Position numbers and translations under genes: made by a program. Below, in pieces: positions 12,384 through 25,254 of a DNA stretch of 64,000 nt. How positions within the stretch are numbered: position 1 is the first letter of the stretch; every line of letters begins with the position of its first letter. The DNA is taken from contig OW051493.1 of the NCBI GenBank assembly GCA_932521035.1, forward strand, positions 6,882,001 to 6,946,000, given 5' to 3'. Source of the DNA: Oscheius dolichura. Lineage: Eukaryota > Nematoda > Chromadorea > Rhabditida > Rhabditidae. Below the pieces are notes generated by a model that did not search any database, was not told the origin of the DNA, and saw only the letters and a program-made list of their open reading frames with translations.

Positions 12384-15300
12384 ATGAGTGCCCAGATTGG
12401 AACAGGTGGGACGACGTCTTTGAATGCTCCGAACACAATTCTCTAGCTTAATTGTTTAAAAAGTAGAAAACAGCTAAACAAACAAGGGAGTGATGGCTGA
12501 ATTCCGGGGGGGGGGGACGGACGCTGAGTTATTTTTGCAGGGAGCCATGACTAATTCTCGGAGAGACTGGGCGAAAAATATCATTTTTACAAAAGAAAAT
12601 GAGTAATTTGATAAGAAATCTAGTTCTAGAATGCCGTTTCCCGTTGTCCTCCCCTGTCCTCCCTCCATTCCCAGCCATTTTCGATGTCCTCCTCGCCTTC
12701 ATCTCCCCATCCCAATCCGTGTCATCTAACGGAGATCCCTGTCTCCCCCTCTCCTCCTTTCTTCCCCTTCCCTTCCCTTTCTTCTCTGTGTTCCCGCCGC
12801 GATTGGTACTCTCCGATAAAAAGTGCCGGCTCTCTCTTTCGCCTGTTTGTTGACTGTCCTCAACTGATTAACTTCAACTCTACAAACGCGCGGGACACCA
12901 GAAAAAAGAGACCTGTGTTCACCGGGAGGAGAGAAAGAGAGAGACTTTCTCCCCTGGACGGAAATTGTCACCGCTCTGCTGATTTCTTTGTGTTACCTGG
13001 GGAGATAAGAGAATTATAGCCTCCGGGAATGGGGTAATGGCATTTTTGGGGGACCGAGGCGGACGGAGGACGACACTCGGGTACAGAAAACACATCTTCT
13101 GCTCATGTTAGGAATGACAAACCATTTCAAAGTTAACAGAAATAAAATCCCCGTTAAAAACAGACCCTTTTCAGTGAGAAATGTAAGGGTATTTGTGGAG
13201 CCCGTGGACGTAGAGCTGGACGAGGACGAGGGCCTCCAATGGACAGCCCTCCAGACAGCCTTCCCCGGTAATTCGCTTCTTTTCCCTTAGAATAACCTCC
13301 AATAACTCCAGGATGCTCTGGAATGTATTATCGAGAACGTGACTCCCCCTGTAAAAGTGCTGTTAAATTCGACGGCAAGAAGTTCCGCGCCCCGGGAGGA
13401 GCATGGAATGATCGAGAATATTACGTCACCCTGAGTAAGAAGTTCCCGTTTATTTGAAAATAAGAGGATGTTCAGGCCAACGATGCCACTCTACCCAGAT
13501 GCCATTCGGAGGCTATGAAAATGCCTCGAAGCAGTTCGAACGGTCGGTGAATGCCGTCCAGGCCATGTTGGCCTCGACAATGGGAGGACGAAAGCTGAGG
13601 ACCGGCTCGACCGTCCTGCCGCCCTCACCACCGACAGAGAAGTCCGTCTCCAGTTCACAGCCGTCGTCCAACCCCTTGGAGCCGATTCAAGCCATCCAGG
13701 TAGGCATTGCCCCTTGTTGTTTAGATCCTACAGGGAAAATTCAAAAGACCTCTTGGAATCAAAGAAGAGCCCTGTTATCAGTTATTTGTGTTGCAGGAAC
13801 GGGAAACTCTGCTACGCTCATCCGCCCGTCAGCTGACGCCGATAGAGCAGCAGTTTGTTGATCTCGCCAAGATTTCGACGGCCAAGGATTCCATAATTGA
13901 AGGTCACCGCGACCAGATCAGGAAATTGACTGACCAGCTGGGAGAAGTGGAAAAGTAGGCTGGGGGTGGAGAAGGAAGGGAGGACGAGGCTTACAGGCGA
14001 CTGAAAGAGGCCGGCCAGCAGTGTAAGGAGTACGAGATGAGGATCACCGCCCAAGAGGATGAACTGAAGCTGTTTAGGGACCTGGGGGAGCAGCAGAACT
14101 GCATGAATTCGAAGGTAGGGGATCGCTAGCTTTGTCTGCCTATCGGGAGATCCTCTCCCTGGCCGGTTTCCGCACCCGTAAGCTCTCGGCAGTATAAAAT
14201 CACAAAGATATCCTTTCTGACCAATTGATGTCCCTGCTGCCGAGGCCGTATGGGCGCAAATATTCGGGCTAGCCGAGATCCTCCCTCTGAAATTGGCCGC
14301 CTCCCCTCCATTTTCTGTTCTCTAGTGCCTGTCCCCCCGCCGTGTTTATCTATCACTTTTCTCTCTGATAAATTTCAACAGGATCAATTGGTGACAGCTC
14401 TCTCGTACTGATTGATAGGCCGGGGAGCGGAGCGCGGCAGGGCGTTCTCTCTCTCCCGGGAGGAGGAATAACGTAAACAATTACAGGTGGCCGAGCTGAC
14501 AGCGGCCTTGGAAAAGAGCCAGGGCGAGGTGAAGGCGCTGAGGGAGCGGCTGGAGACGAGGGAGACCGAGTGGCAGCAGAAGGAGGACGACCTCCGGCAG
14601 AGCAATCAAAACTTCACCCGGGAAAATGACCTGAAGACACAGGAGATCGGGGAATTGAGGGAGAAGCTGGAGGTGGCCGAGGTGTCGGGCACACTGCTGG
14701 CCAAAGAACTCGACCAGCTTCGGCCCTTGGCGGAGATCATCGAATTGGAGGTGGGTGCCCGAGCCGGCTGTCTAACTGTGGCTGTTTAGCATCCAGAAAA
14801 TGTCAAGAAGTATTCGGAGACACTGTTTGAGAACCGCGATCTGAATGAAAAGAACCTCCAGCTGGAAAAGGAACTCCAGGAGACGAAGGCTCTCTTCGCC
14901 GAGATACAGCTCATCCAGAACTCCGTGACCATGGAAAATACCCGCCTGATGAACAGGAACACGGAATTGGAGGGACGACTGACACATGTGGACGAGGAAC
15001 TGACCAAACTGAACGGAGAATGGAAAGAACGGCTGGAAACACAGCAGAAGACGTGGAGGACGGAGGTAGGCAGATGGAGATGAGCAGAAATGAGAAAAAA
15101 ATACAGAAAGGTGGCCTGGAACAGGAGGTGGAGGCGCTGAAGAACTCGCTGGCCGACTGCCAGCGAATGCTGGAGACAGCGACCCGCGACGCAGCTGAGA
15201 ATGACCGCAGGTCTGGCGACTTGTTCTCCTCGTCCCTTGTCTAGCTTTCTCCCGGTCTTCTCCCTCTCCAAAACGGCCAAGTTACTCTTTTCGGGTTACC

Positions 15301-16713
15301 AGTATTGCACCTTCGTTGTGCAAGCTACTTTCGCTTATTTCTAGTCAATCGTGTCCATTTTTTTCTTGAGCGAGTCGGAAAAAGAATGGACTAATTTCAC
15401 ACACAAACACACAATTATAATTGGAATATAGTCCGTTTCCAACGGATATGTCACGAGTTCAAATTTCGCGGTACATCTCCGTTGCGAGACCAAGTCGGAA
15501 GAAGGCTGGTCTCGCAGCGGAGGCGCGACATACCTTTAAATCCCGTGACCTATCCGTTGGAAATAGACTATATCATTTAAATTATAAGAAATAAGGGTTG
15601 TTTCACTGTCCTTCGGCCTTGCATGTCTCTGGTAGCACCCACTAACTTGCATGGTCGTTGAATATTTTCACTATCTCTTTTTGTTTCACGTGACTTCAAA
15701 ATAAAGTCTTCGTCTCTTTTTGCATGCCGTTTTTTCTGTTCTGCTGGGTTTGTCGTGGAAATCTACGTCTGTTTCTGTCTACTGCTTACTGCACATTGTG
15801 TTCCACTCTTTGTAGCTTCTTCTGATCATATTTATTCGGTAATATGTTCCAAATGAGAAGTATTTTATAGTTTAATTGACGTTTTAGTAGTATTCCCAGG
15901 GTTCACAACAAAAATCAGCTATTTTGTTCCACTTTTCACTGCGATTAATCTTTCGGCAAGTTTTTCCTCTCCGTAAAACTCTTCAGTCAATATGGAAACG
16001 TTGACTAGGGTGATTGAACACATGGGCACCTGCTTATTTATGCTCTGAAGGATAGAAAAAGGCTATTCCAGGAAAAAGCTCATTATTAGAATTCCTTACG
16101 CTACACGACTTCCGCTGCTTCCTCCATTCCCTTTCAAGGCATTGCACTAGATCCAACCCTCAAAAATAGCGTTGCCCATTGAAGAATACCAAATTTACAG
16201 GCTAAAAGAAGTTACGGCTTCACGGGATGAGATGAGCCGTGCCTTCGAGTCAGCACAACTCCGTCACCAGGTCAGCCCAGCCCGAATTGCCTTCTCACCT
16301 CGCTTCTAACAATTCAGCTTGACTCACTGCAGTTCTCTAATCTTTGACACATTTTCACTTCACTTTTTCAATCACTCATTCACAAAGATATCATTTTGGG
16401 GAAATGTAGCGGGTAGAAACTGATGACTTTGCCTCTTTTCACAAAATAAATATTTTCCTTTCTCGCATATTGCATGTTGCATGAGATTTGAACCTTGCCA
16501 ATGAAACGTCTTGGAAAAAATACTTCAGGAACCTCTGAAACGCCAAATTCGGACTCTTTCTGAAGATCTACAAGACGCGCAGGAAAGGGTAATATATCGT
16601 CCTCATATAAAGCTGAACACGTCGAAATTTAGGTAGCTGAATTGACGTGTTTGGTTGGAAGTCTGACAAGTGATGCTCACAATAGTCGGAGAGACATCGA
16701 TGATCTGATATAA
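12384..16713 (+). CDS. Coiled-coil protein with a TDP-43 N-terminal-like domain
   Basis: Two starts are possible. One is ATG at 12384 (MSAQIGT, donor at 12406, joining in frame to an exon at 13175). The other is ATG at 13105, reading straight in. The first domain (13175 to about 13460) carries DEDEGLQWTALQTAFPG, CSGMYYRE, CKSAV and RAPGGAWNDREYYV. It matches the pattern FPG-C-G-x2-YR ... C ... AP-x3-W-x4-Y-x-V of the TDP-43 N-terminal oligomerisation fold. A Ser/Pro linker follows. Then come ~400 residues of heptad-rich coiled coil in exons up to 16713 (VAELTAALEKSQGEVKALRE, ELREKLEVAEV, LQLEKELQETKALF and others). The 990-bp intron 15211-16200 holds a palindromic element; the frame joins cleanly across it (DRRLKEVTASRDEMSRA). 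AATAAA is at 16770. No RNA-recognition motif is present, so this is not TDP-43 itself. It is probably a self-assembling scaffold (inference). Confidence 0.75.
14767..14780 (+). repeat. Recurrent 14-mer, site 4
   Basis: Exact GCTGTCTAACTGTG in a short intron of the coiled-coil gene, just before its acceptor. Confidence 0.65.
15427..15572. mobile_element. Palindromic MITE-like element, copy B
   Basis: The element is 146 bp with 22-bp terminal inverted repeats that differ at two positions. It has the same TATAGTCC ends as copy A at 3617. The inner inverted pair is 15480-15492 with 15507-15519. Compared with copy A, two inner stem positions have changed in both arms so that pairing is kept. It lies in the 990-bp intron of the coiled-coil gene. 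Confidence 0.8.
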
Positions 16714-17080
16714 CTTCACCCAATTAAATGCCTCATATTCTATTCAATCGGTGTACATTTTACGGGGAGAATAAAGTTATTTTAGAATAATGAGTTGAAT
16801 AAGCTTTCCATTTACATGTATTTATCCTTTATCCTGTAGAGAAAATAGACAAAACGAAGAAGTTACCGTAGGAAACCTTGCCCTCCAGTCTTCCAAAGCT
16901 TTGTCCGACCCCAAATATCGTGGAGTAACTGAATGGCTGGAAACTCCGACAAGTAGGACATTGAAATAGATTTTTTTAAATTCATTCAAACTCCGTCCCG
17001 GGAGAAGTAAAATTGAACGTAACAACTACAAAAAACATACTGCAATAATTCCGTGAATATTAGTCAACAATTACATGAGA
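16714..17080. other. Convergent 3' ends of coiled-coil gene and RPB5
   Basis: This is the 3' UTR space between two genes pointing at each other, with AATAAA for the plus-strand gene at 16770-16775. Nothing else was recognised. Confidence 0.6.
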
Positions 17081-17837
17081 TTAGATAGCAATTCGGTAGG
17101 TAATATAGCGGCCTGCTGTTTCCGAAGGTCGAATAATTTTCACGACTTGCCCACGTTTTAACCCGAAATAACGTGCCACAGGATCGGAAAGTAGGATTCG
17201 TGGAAGTTGGGATTCTTTCAACTTACTGAAAAAAAAAATGTAGAATAGAAATACAAAATTGTCAAACTTACTATCTAACCAAAAGTTCCTTTTTCTCCTC
17301 ACTCGTCATTACTACATGCTCTGGAACGAGGTCATGCTCCGTTATGCTAATCATTAACTCTGCTTCAAGGAAACACTCTAAATTTGGAGCCATCTGTATG
17401 CCGGTTTTTGCTGAAGGAGTCAGCTTAGCTCGAGCCACTAGAATAGCTCTTGTAATATTTTGTTCTTGCATTTGTTGACAAATAGCCTATAATAAGCGAA
17501 ATATTTGTATTAAAAGAAGTTGTAAAATTACTTTGATAGTGTTGATACCAATTTTTGTATCATCCGAGAAAAAGACACACATCTGATTAGTAGGATCATC
17601 ATTATGAGCTACAAGAACTGTCAGTTCGCTCCGAGCTGGGTTTTTTTCACTGGGCTTGTAGCCAAATTGCTCCTGAAAGAATAAATGGTAAAAAATAGAA
17701 TTAAAACTTACTTTGAATTGCTCTAATGTTTGATCCAATTCATCCTGTCTTATAAAATAACCGCGATCATGGCACATTTGCATTGTAGTTTTCCTCACTC
17801 TCCACAGTTTATAAGTTTCGAGCTCATCGTCGGCCAT
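17081..17837 (-). CDS. rpb-5: RNA polymerases I, II and III shared subunit RPB5 (RPABC1)
   Basis: RPB5 is a common subunit of the three nuclear RNA polymerases, located in the lower jaw. Four exons encode about 205 residues, the normal size. The N-terminal part ([40 protein letters not shown]) is the eukaryote-specific jaw domain. The C-terminal assembly domain, shared with archaeal RpoH, is clear: [60 protein letters not shown]. Introns are 36-50 bp. The last one splits a Tyr codon (LLVR-Y-KLKESQ). The gene is divergent from the RhoGAP gene and converges on the coiled-coil gene. Confidence 0.97.
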
Positions 17838-18304
17838 TTTTTAAAAAATAAGTTGAATTTTGATCTGACTGATGAACAGTTTCACATGTACAAGATTTGC
17901 AAACCCTTTTCCGGCCGTCTTTCGCGCAACTTGTGGCGCGCGCAAACTTTTGAATTTGCAAAGTGCGACGACGGCAAACCTTTACTTATTTACTGCCGAA
18001 ATTATCCGTTTTGCATGTGTATGCTGCTGCTCTCGCATATATATAAAAAAAATTAGCATACATTTTCGCTTACCGATCTGTCTTATTTTATCCGATTGTA
18101 CCTATGGAAACAGAAGGATAACGCTTATTGAAAAATGAACAAGATTTTTGTCGTACGGCTTACTCCATTTTCTAAATGGGCTTCCTTCTTGTAAACGTTT
18201 CTATTGTCTCCATAATGTCTCATATGGTGTAACAGATATCTTTGAAATGATCACTCTTTTATTCACATTCATTGCCACTAAATATCTTCTTACAGGCACT
18301 GCTA
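17838..18304. promoter_or_regulatory. Divergent promoter region RPB5 / RhoGAP gene
   Basis: About 470 bp lies between two start codons on opposite strands. No specific site was recognised. A TTACAG acceptor at 18290-18295 sits 9 bases before the proposed RhoGAP ATG and could be a trans-splice site. Confidence 0.5.
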
Positions 18305-20837
18305 ATGCACAAGTTGGAGAATGAGCCCTCAAAAAAGGAAGAACAACAAGTTTGTAGCCTTCAAATTTGATTATTTTTTTCTAAATTAAGGCAAGTGAAT
18401 ATGAATTTAAAATGATTTCACAGCAGCAAGTAACTAGTAAATGCCTACAAATTGTTAAAAGAAGATTGAATATCAGTGAGGTAGGACTATCAGTTTTTAT
18501 GATATCGCGTTTACAGATTTCAACAGTTGATGTTACAGCCAAATATCGGAGCGGGGATGTGCGCCAAGAGACATTAATTCCTAAAGTGCCCACGTTTGTT
18601 GTCTGTTGGAATTATTCTATATGGTATTGCAGTTTTATTTGGGATTGTAGTCTTCCCCTGTTCAAGTGTGTGAAGTCGGGTGATAATGAAATATTCCGCA
18701 AATCTGGATCAATAAAGCGTATGGCAGAATTTCATGAGAAGAATAACGTAATAATTAGCTATTATAATGGTATCATAGTTTGTTGTAGGATATGCATTTT
18801 CGCGGTTGCTCTTTCGATCGTTCTGGCCTTAGTCCATTAGATATTGCCGTACTGATGAAGAGTTTTATCAGAGAAAAGCTTGAACCCATTTTCTTCTATG
18901 GAGATCCTCTTTTGGCGGAGATGGAAGACTTACTTATAAAGGTGACAAATTATTCGATATTAATATGGTCTTTATTTTAGGAAAATGGAATTGAATTCGA
19001 TTTGGATGCTTCCCCAGAGTTTGGAACATTCCTATTTGTTGTAAAATTTCTCCACGCTCTATGCTTAAACGATCCAGCTAAGCGACTAACACCATATAAT
19101 CTTGCCACTGTTTTTGCACCTTCGTTTATTCAGGATCAGCACTTGAGAACCGTAAGTAACACAAGTTACGTAGGTACCTTTCATATGGCAGGACATCGAG
19201 GATGAGAAAAACGTGTTGGAGAAACACATTCATTTAATGAAAATGCTCATTGAAAACAGTCAAAATCTTGTAATGAAAGAACCACATATGAAAAGAGTGA
19301 GGTAAGCATATGTTTTGTGTTCGCGACAATATACGCAGATCGAGTAGCATAAGTATTGACCGATCGAAAAAACTCGAAGATGATAGACGGTCCTCATCTT
19401 TATTCGGACGTCTAGTGAGATATGTAAATAAAGAACGTGCCAGAGTGAGTCATTTACTTGCTCATTGCGTCAATGTCAAACTTGAGAAAATCTACGGTGT
19501 ATCAATTACTTCCCTTCGAACTAATGCGTTGTTAACACCTGATGGTCGCCAGTCTCGTTCTCGGCAGAAAAAACGGACTCCGAACCCCTCACTGAGAAGA
19601 GAAATTATACATTCACTTGATCAAACAGCTGAGATTAGCAGACGACTTTCTATGAGAGATAATGTAATTATTTTCCTGTGTTATTTGTCTATTTCGAGTT
19701 GTAGAGAACCAGCATGTCTCCAACAGGCTCAGCGTTGTCACTCAGCCCTTCACTTCGCTACGAACTTCCAGTGCTTGTAAGCTAATTCATCTATTATTGA
19801 TAATATTGTATTAGAACGATATGAAAAGGCGTCTTCAGTTCACAGATACTTCTCTAACAACGATGCCTCCTGGAGAAGAAACGTTGTGCTCTACTGTTAA
19901 AGGTGTTTTCGATGCAGAAAATGTAGATAAGGTGTGCTATTTACTTGTTACTCACACCCGTTTCTAGTTGCCTTCGCCACAAATGGATGATGAGGACAAC
20001 TATCATTTATATCATAAGCGCATTTCTGATGGTAGTTGTGATCAGCTTTCTCTACCTTCACAGGGAAGTGATGACGTTTCAATGGTAACTTCTTTTGTCT
20101 GTAATTTCTTTATAAAGACTCATTAAGGATGCTCGGAAACCACTTATGCAAACTACTTACAAGTCATTAATTACACTATCATCAGAAGATAGTAAATCAG
20201 TTATATTGCCTGCTGAGAAATTTGTAAATGTTAGTGAATTAAAATACAATTTTAAAAAGGATGTTTAATTGCAGGTGCCTTCCATCGAGCAATTCCTAGA
20301 GAAACCTATGAAGGCTTCTCGTTCTTCGGATAATCTGCTGTTTAAGCCGCCGCTACCTTGTGCTGTCCCTCGAAAAAGCAAGGCAACTTCAACGGCGGAT
20401 GGCATTAAAAAACCGACTGTAAAGAATGACGATTTCAAGACACCATTTCCCATTCGTACGAGATCACGTTCGCAGAGTAAATTCGACAAGGAAAATTTCG
20501 GCTTGGATATGGCTAGCATTATCATATCTTCGGGTACTCGAGAGGTATTCGCTGTGTTTGAATATTTATTAGTATTTCATTTAGGATTTGGACTCGAAAG
20601 CCAATCTTAGTCACTCTCATCGACCATCGCTGGCATTATTGAAAGAACGACGACAAGTTTCAACGCAGGTTGCAAAATTGGAAAAGCAAAACAGTGTTGA
20701 CGAAAAAAATAGTCCCAAATGGTACATTTTGGTATTAGTATCTTCATAAAAAGTTTAGGCCTCCAAAAAATTCTCCAAAAGTGTCCTCACCCCGTAATTT
20801 TTCCGAAACACCTCAAGATGATGATTTTACAATGTAA
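18305..20837 (+). CDS. RhoGAP-domain protein, possibly RGA-3/RGA-4 (ARHGAP11A)-like
   Basis: This is a GTPase-activating protein for Rho-family GTPases. The RhoGAP domain lies at about residues 60-230: IPKVPTFVV, NEIFRKSGSIKRM (the Arg is the catalytic arginine finger), LSPLDIAVLMKSFIREKLEPI, FLHALCLNDPAKRLTPYNLATVFAPSF. The domain sits near the N-terminus and is followed by a long Ser/Thr/Lys-rich tail with no domain, ending ETPQDDDFTM before TAA at 20835-20837. This layout matches ARHGAP11A and the worm RGA-3/4 proteins, which control RhoA at the cortex during division. Closeness to that subfamily is inference. One intron near 18600 is hard to place. Only 167 bp separate the stop from the next start on the same strand, suggesting an operon. 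Confidence 0.8.
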
Positions 20838-21004
20838 GGCAATTAATCTGAAGTTTGCAATACTCTAGGGGTAGAATATCGTTTGTAACCTTTTTTTTGA
20901 ATAACTGTGTAGTAGTATAGTTTGAAATAAACAGCTTATCAAACGCGAGTTATATACAGCCTTTTCCCAGCTAAACTGATTCATGTAACAGCAAAGCTTT
21001 ATAA

Positions 21005-24000
21005 ATGAGCACTGGCAGAAAACCTGATTCGTCAAAGAGGAAAGCGGCTACGTGGCGCCATCGTGATTCGCTTTTCCGTGAAGATCTTCGTTACAACAAT
21101 TTTACACGATGTTGGCTCACAGTGAAAGCCCCCAAAGGAGGTCAAACTGACTACAGATTGATTGAGCGATGGCTCGTTTCTATTTGAATGTCCAATCTTC
21201 TCGCTGGGGCAGCGATACTGTGTGACTGAATCCGTCTAAACTACAAATTGCATACATATTACTCGCCTTTCTTCACGTATTTTTTATTGTTTTGATCCTT
21301 GTGCAGGATAATAGAAAGCTAATACATTTTTCAGCAATTTTGTTCCTTCATGGAAAGAGAAGACAATGAAAAGGGCAGAATTATCTACAAAATTGTGGAC
21401 GGGTTAGTATTGGGCTATTTAAATCGTCGGAAGGTAGCAAACAACACCCCTTTCATTAAAAAAATGCCACCTATTTCAGTATAAAAAAGCAGCATTGGGA
21501 ATTGTCAACGACTCGCTATGGTTGAAGAGGAAAAATCCCGAGATGCCGGTAATGTTCACCCCGACACTTCACGAAAAGAGTCTCGAAGACATTATCGAGG
21601 TAGGTGGAGCCATTCATTTTATAGCTGTTTATTTTATGATAAAATAATTCTAAAAGGGGTAATCTTTAGCTATTCTTCCATTATGGCCGATTCGACATCC
21701 CATCCGATTTTTTGTACATGGAACAGCAGCTGAGACAGATCTCCAACCAGTTCACCGAGTGTCTTGTCAATTTTTCACAGACAAATCGAAAGAAAATGGA
21801 GTGAGTTGAATCTCCCCGAAAAAAGAGAAGAATCCCTTCAGAGATCGTCATAATCGCTATCTTCTATTGCAAAGAAGTCGCCTAGACGAGACGATGAGCA
21901 GTATTTCGGATAGGAATGCCCGGCTGGGCGAGCCCGTCTCAACTGTTCCTCCTTTATTCCAGGCAAGCTTTATTTTCTCATGTTTTACCTATTTTTCGCA
22001 TGATTTTAGGCTAGAAATCATCAAATTCCACAACAATCACAAGCGAGTAAAAGAAAAGCCCAAGAAGAATTTGTATTTCCTCCTCCGAGAGCGGAAATTA
22101 CAGTAAGTCCATTCCCGTCTCAAAAAGGTCTCATTTTTAGACTCACCATCGTTTTCCTCCGACCCAGATGGTAGAAAATACCCTTTCGACTGATTATGAA
22201 CCGTCAGGAATGGAGGATGCCCCCGATACACCCCACGAGGGTACAGACGAGCATAATACCTCCTTCGAAGCTGGTAATTTCGCTTTTTCTTTCTCATTTC
22301 CATTGAATCTCTCTAGGTTCAAGTAGGAGAAAATCAAAGCCTCACCATGTCAAAAACGACATAAACACCCTGGTCACACTGGCGGCCACCAAAGCCCAAC
22401 AGAGGCTGAATAAGGAGGTGGAGAATGACAACTGGGACCTGGGGGACCAGTTCGACTCTTGGGTCGGCCAGCTGCCGCCCATTGAAGAGGTGGGTTCCTT
22501 CGACCCGGAGGAATACGGTAGACTGTTTCAGTTCTGTATGGAACGGCTCTGGGAGGCTGCTGAGCAGATGGAGGCGCCGGCCACTGTTAGTCTTCCCCTC
22601 TAATTTTGAAGATCCTCCCCTGTTCAGGAACCTTGTGGCTCTTTTAATTCAGTTCAAATTAGTCAAAATAGTCAGGAGGTCGAGATCTTGGAGAGACCAA
22701 CAAGTCCGAGCCAGCCGATGGAGTTGGACTGTCAGCCAGTTGAAGACATGTCCGTGATACGGGGCCCGTCGAGAACCGGAGGAGTTATCCCCGGGAAGAA
22801 GATAATCAGCCCAGCGGTTTCTGATATTTGTGCCAGTCCCATGGAGCCATCGATGAGGAGTAGCCAAGGGCAGGGGCATCTTCCATCTCCGGCCTTCAGT
22901 CCTCCGGATACCCACAAGTAAGTCGGCTTATCTTCTCAGGGCGAGATCAAAGTAGCCAATACCTTTGAAAGGAATACACTCACATTTAATTTGTTCTACC
23001 GTAATCCTCCCGTGTTTCAGTGCCTCAATGGAGGATCTCTTTGGTAGAGAAGACGGCGAAATCACCCAGAGCCCGGCTAAACCCATGGAAAGAGCTGAGG
23101 AGACGTGGGATTCCCTCGCGTTCAGTGAATTTCAACTCATTTCAGGAGTACTAAAGCATCTAGAAAAGAAGAAACCCCTGTGAGACAGCCTAAATTCCCC
23201 GTTGAGCCCAGGAAGAAGGAAGACAGCTTCAAAATAAAATCGAGGCCCTCGAACCCGAGCCAGCAGCGGAGGGCGCCTTCAACGTGGGTTAATTCCGGAC
23301 AATTTCAAGCTTCGGCAACGTTTAGGTCATCTACTTCCTCCTCCATCACTTCTAGGGTAGAAGAAACCCCGCCAAGAGTGGAAAAAGAACGACCAAGAGT
23401 GGTAGAAGGAGAGAAGGAGAGGGAAAGGCGAAGAGAACAAGACAGGGAGCTGGGAAAACAGAAAGAAAAGGAGAGGATTGAGCGGGAGAAACAGAAGGAG
23501 CGGCAGAAAGAACGAGAAAAGCTGGAAAAGGCACGGGAAGCAAGGAAGGCGAAGGAGGAGAAGGAGAGACAGGCGAAGGAACGGGAGAGGAAGGACAGGG
23601 AACAGAGAAGGTGAATTATCCATTTATTTTTTGGATATTTTGAGAATTTTAGAGAACCGTTGAGAGATCCTCAAAGGAAAGTCGATTCGTACGCGAGCTC
23701 TTCTACCGCTCAGAGGAGAGACTCCCGGACGCAGTCGTCTAGCTCGTCTGTTGCCAGGTAAGGATTCACCTCCCCAAAATTAAGATTCTATAGCAGTTTT
23801 TTATTGTAAAATATCGTAATGTTTAGTGAATATGAGCCAGAAAAAGAGCGAGATCGCAATAGAAGATCACCTCGAAGCCCCACAAAGGAAAAGGAGAAGG
23901 ACAGGCCGGAATCTTCGAATAGCAGAAGGTTTGTTTGATTTCGGTGGGTGTAGAATACTTTGCCAATCATTTTCAGGAATGCTCACAGTTTTGAAAGAAG

Positions 24001-24997
24001 GGAAAATGAGAAACGGGAGGAACAGAAGGAGGAGAGAAGGAGATCTGACGCTAATTCACAGATTAAGAAAAAAGTAGGAGTTCTATCTTATAAAAGAAGA
24101 TCACTTCCTCTTCCAGGAAGTGGAAAAGCCAATGAGGGCGAACGAGAAGCCAAAAGAACCGATCAAGTCCACGAAACCGAGGGCAAATCCTCTAAAAGCG
24201 ACGGACGATCTTCTGGAAGCCATAGGGAACAAAATTGATAGGCTTCCGTTGGTTGTATAACATTTACAGCCTAAAGAATAGTTTAGCCCTTCAAAGGTGG
24301 CATCTCCTCGGCCGTCACAGCCTTCCCCAGCTGCTGTTCGAGCCAAAAATTCAGATGTCCTTAGCCAAATGTTCCCAGATGCTCCGAAATTCTCTCCAAC
24401 CACTATAAAGGTTTGTTTTCCTCCTGAAATAGAAAGGAACAAGCTTACTACGAGATTTTCTCATCAAAGAAGTAGATTCTCCCATTATAAGGAGATATTG
24501 CAGATTCCGAAGATGAAACTCCCCGGTCCAGTGGAAATACAACCGACACCGGTCCCAATCCATGTCGAGGAAAGAGAAAATTCCCCCGAGAAGCATGTCC
24601 AAATGAGTATTGGTTTCCCTGATCCCGACAGTAAAAATCTCGTAACAAAAAGTACGATGAGCGATTCCAGACGTGAGTTTTTCTGGTTTCCACTCAAAAA
24701 ATAACGTTCAGTTGCTTGTTTGCTTGCTAATGTGAGTAAAAAACGTGAGAAAATGCGAGAAGAAGGCGTTGATTTGGACGCATTTGATCCGGAAAGAAAT
24801 AATGACGATTTGAGAAGAAGAAGTTCAATAGAAGAACCATCTGCACCTTTGGAAACGTCTGATATTGTAAGTTTTCCATCTATCGTTGAATGAAATACCA
24901 TTTTCAGGTAGAAAATGATGAGCCACCTGTGAAAATTAGGAGAAAAATTGACCTAGAAGTAGCTGAAAACGTCCTTTCACAAATTCACGGGGTCTAA
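21005..24997 (+). CDS. Large charged nuclear-type protein of unknown function
   Basis: A multi-exon gene of about 950 residues with continuous frames. The N-terminal ~170 residues look folded: WRHRDSLFREDLRYNNFTRCW, DYRLIERWL, EKGRIIYKIVDGLYKKAALGIV, LHEKSLEDIIELFFHYGRFD, FLYMEQQLRQISNQFTE. The middle is acidic and proline-rich (NWDLGDQFDSWVGQLPPIEE). It is followed by a Lys/Arg/Glu single-alpha-helix-like run at about 23350-23610 and Ser-Arg-rich stretches. The end has an FPDAPKF block and a basic KIRRKIDLEV motif before TAA at 24995-24997. I do not recognise the family. Low-complexity charged and SR segments suggest a nuclear role in transcription or RNA processing (inference). It follows the RhoGAP gene by 167 bp and precedes the next gene by 257 bp. 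Confidence 0.7.
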
Positions 24998-25254
24998 TAT
25001 TCCATATTTATCCGGGTAATTAATCCTGCCTTATATATTAGCTATCCTGTACATAAAGCATAGATAAAATATTTCGTCGTCTTCCTTGTCATCCTTGAGA
25101 ATCTAATCCTACTAGTTCGAGACCGAGGGGATTACTAACACAATGGAGGAGGAAGGCCAGTGGGAGGAAAAAGAGGCTTTTCCGCCCATGTGAATCCACC
25201 TACAAAAGGAGACTAACTCCATTTCCGGTCTCAGTATCATCAGCTGCTGAAAAC

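Noticed and set aside
14786..15280. A 164-codon minus-strand frame
   Set aside because: It lies opposite the heptad coiled-coil exons. Leu/Ser/Phe-rich antisense of coiled coil is a common artefact.
16480..16520. A tRNA T-loop-like GTTCAAATC on the minus strand
   Set aside because: The flanking bases do not form a T stem, and no acceptor, D or anticodon arms could be laid out.
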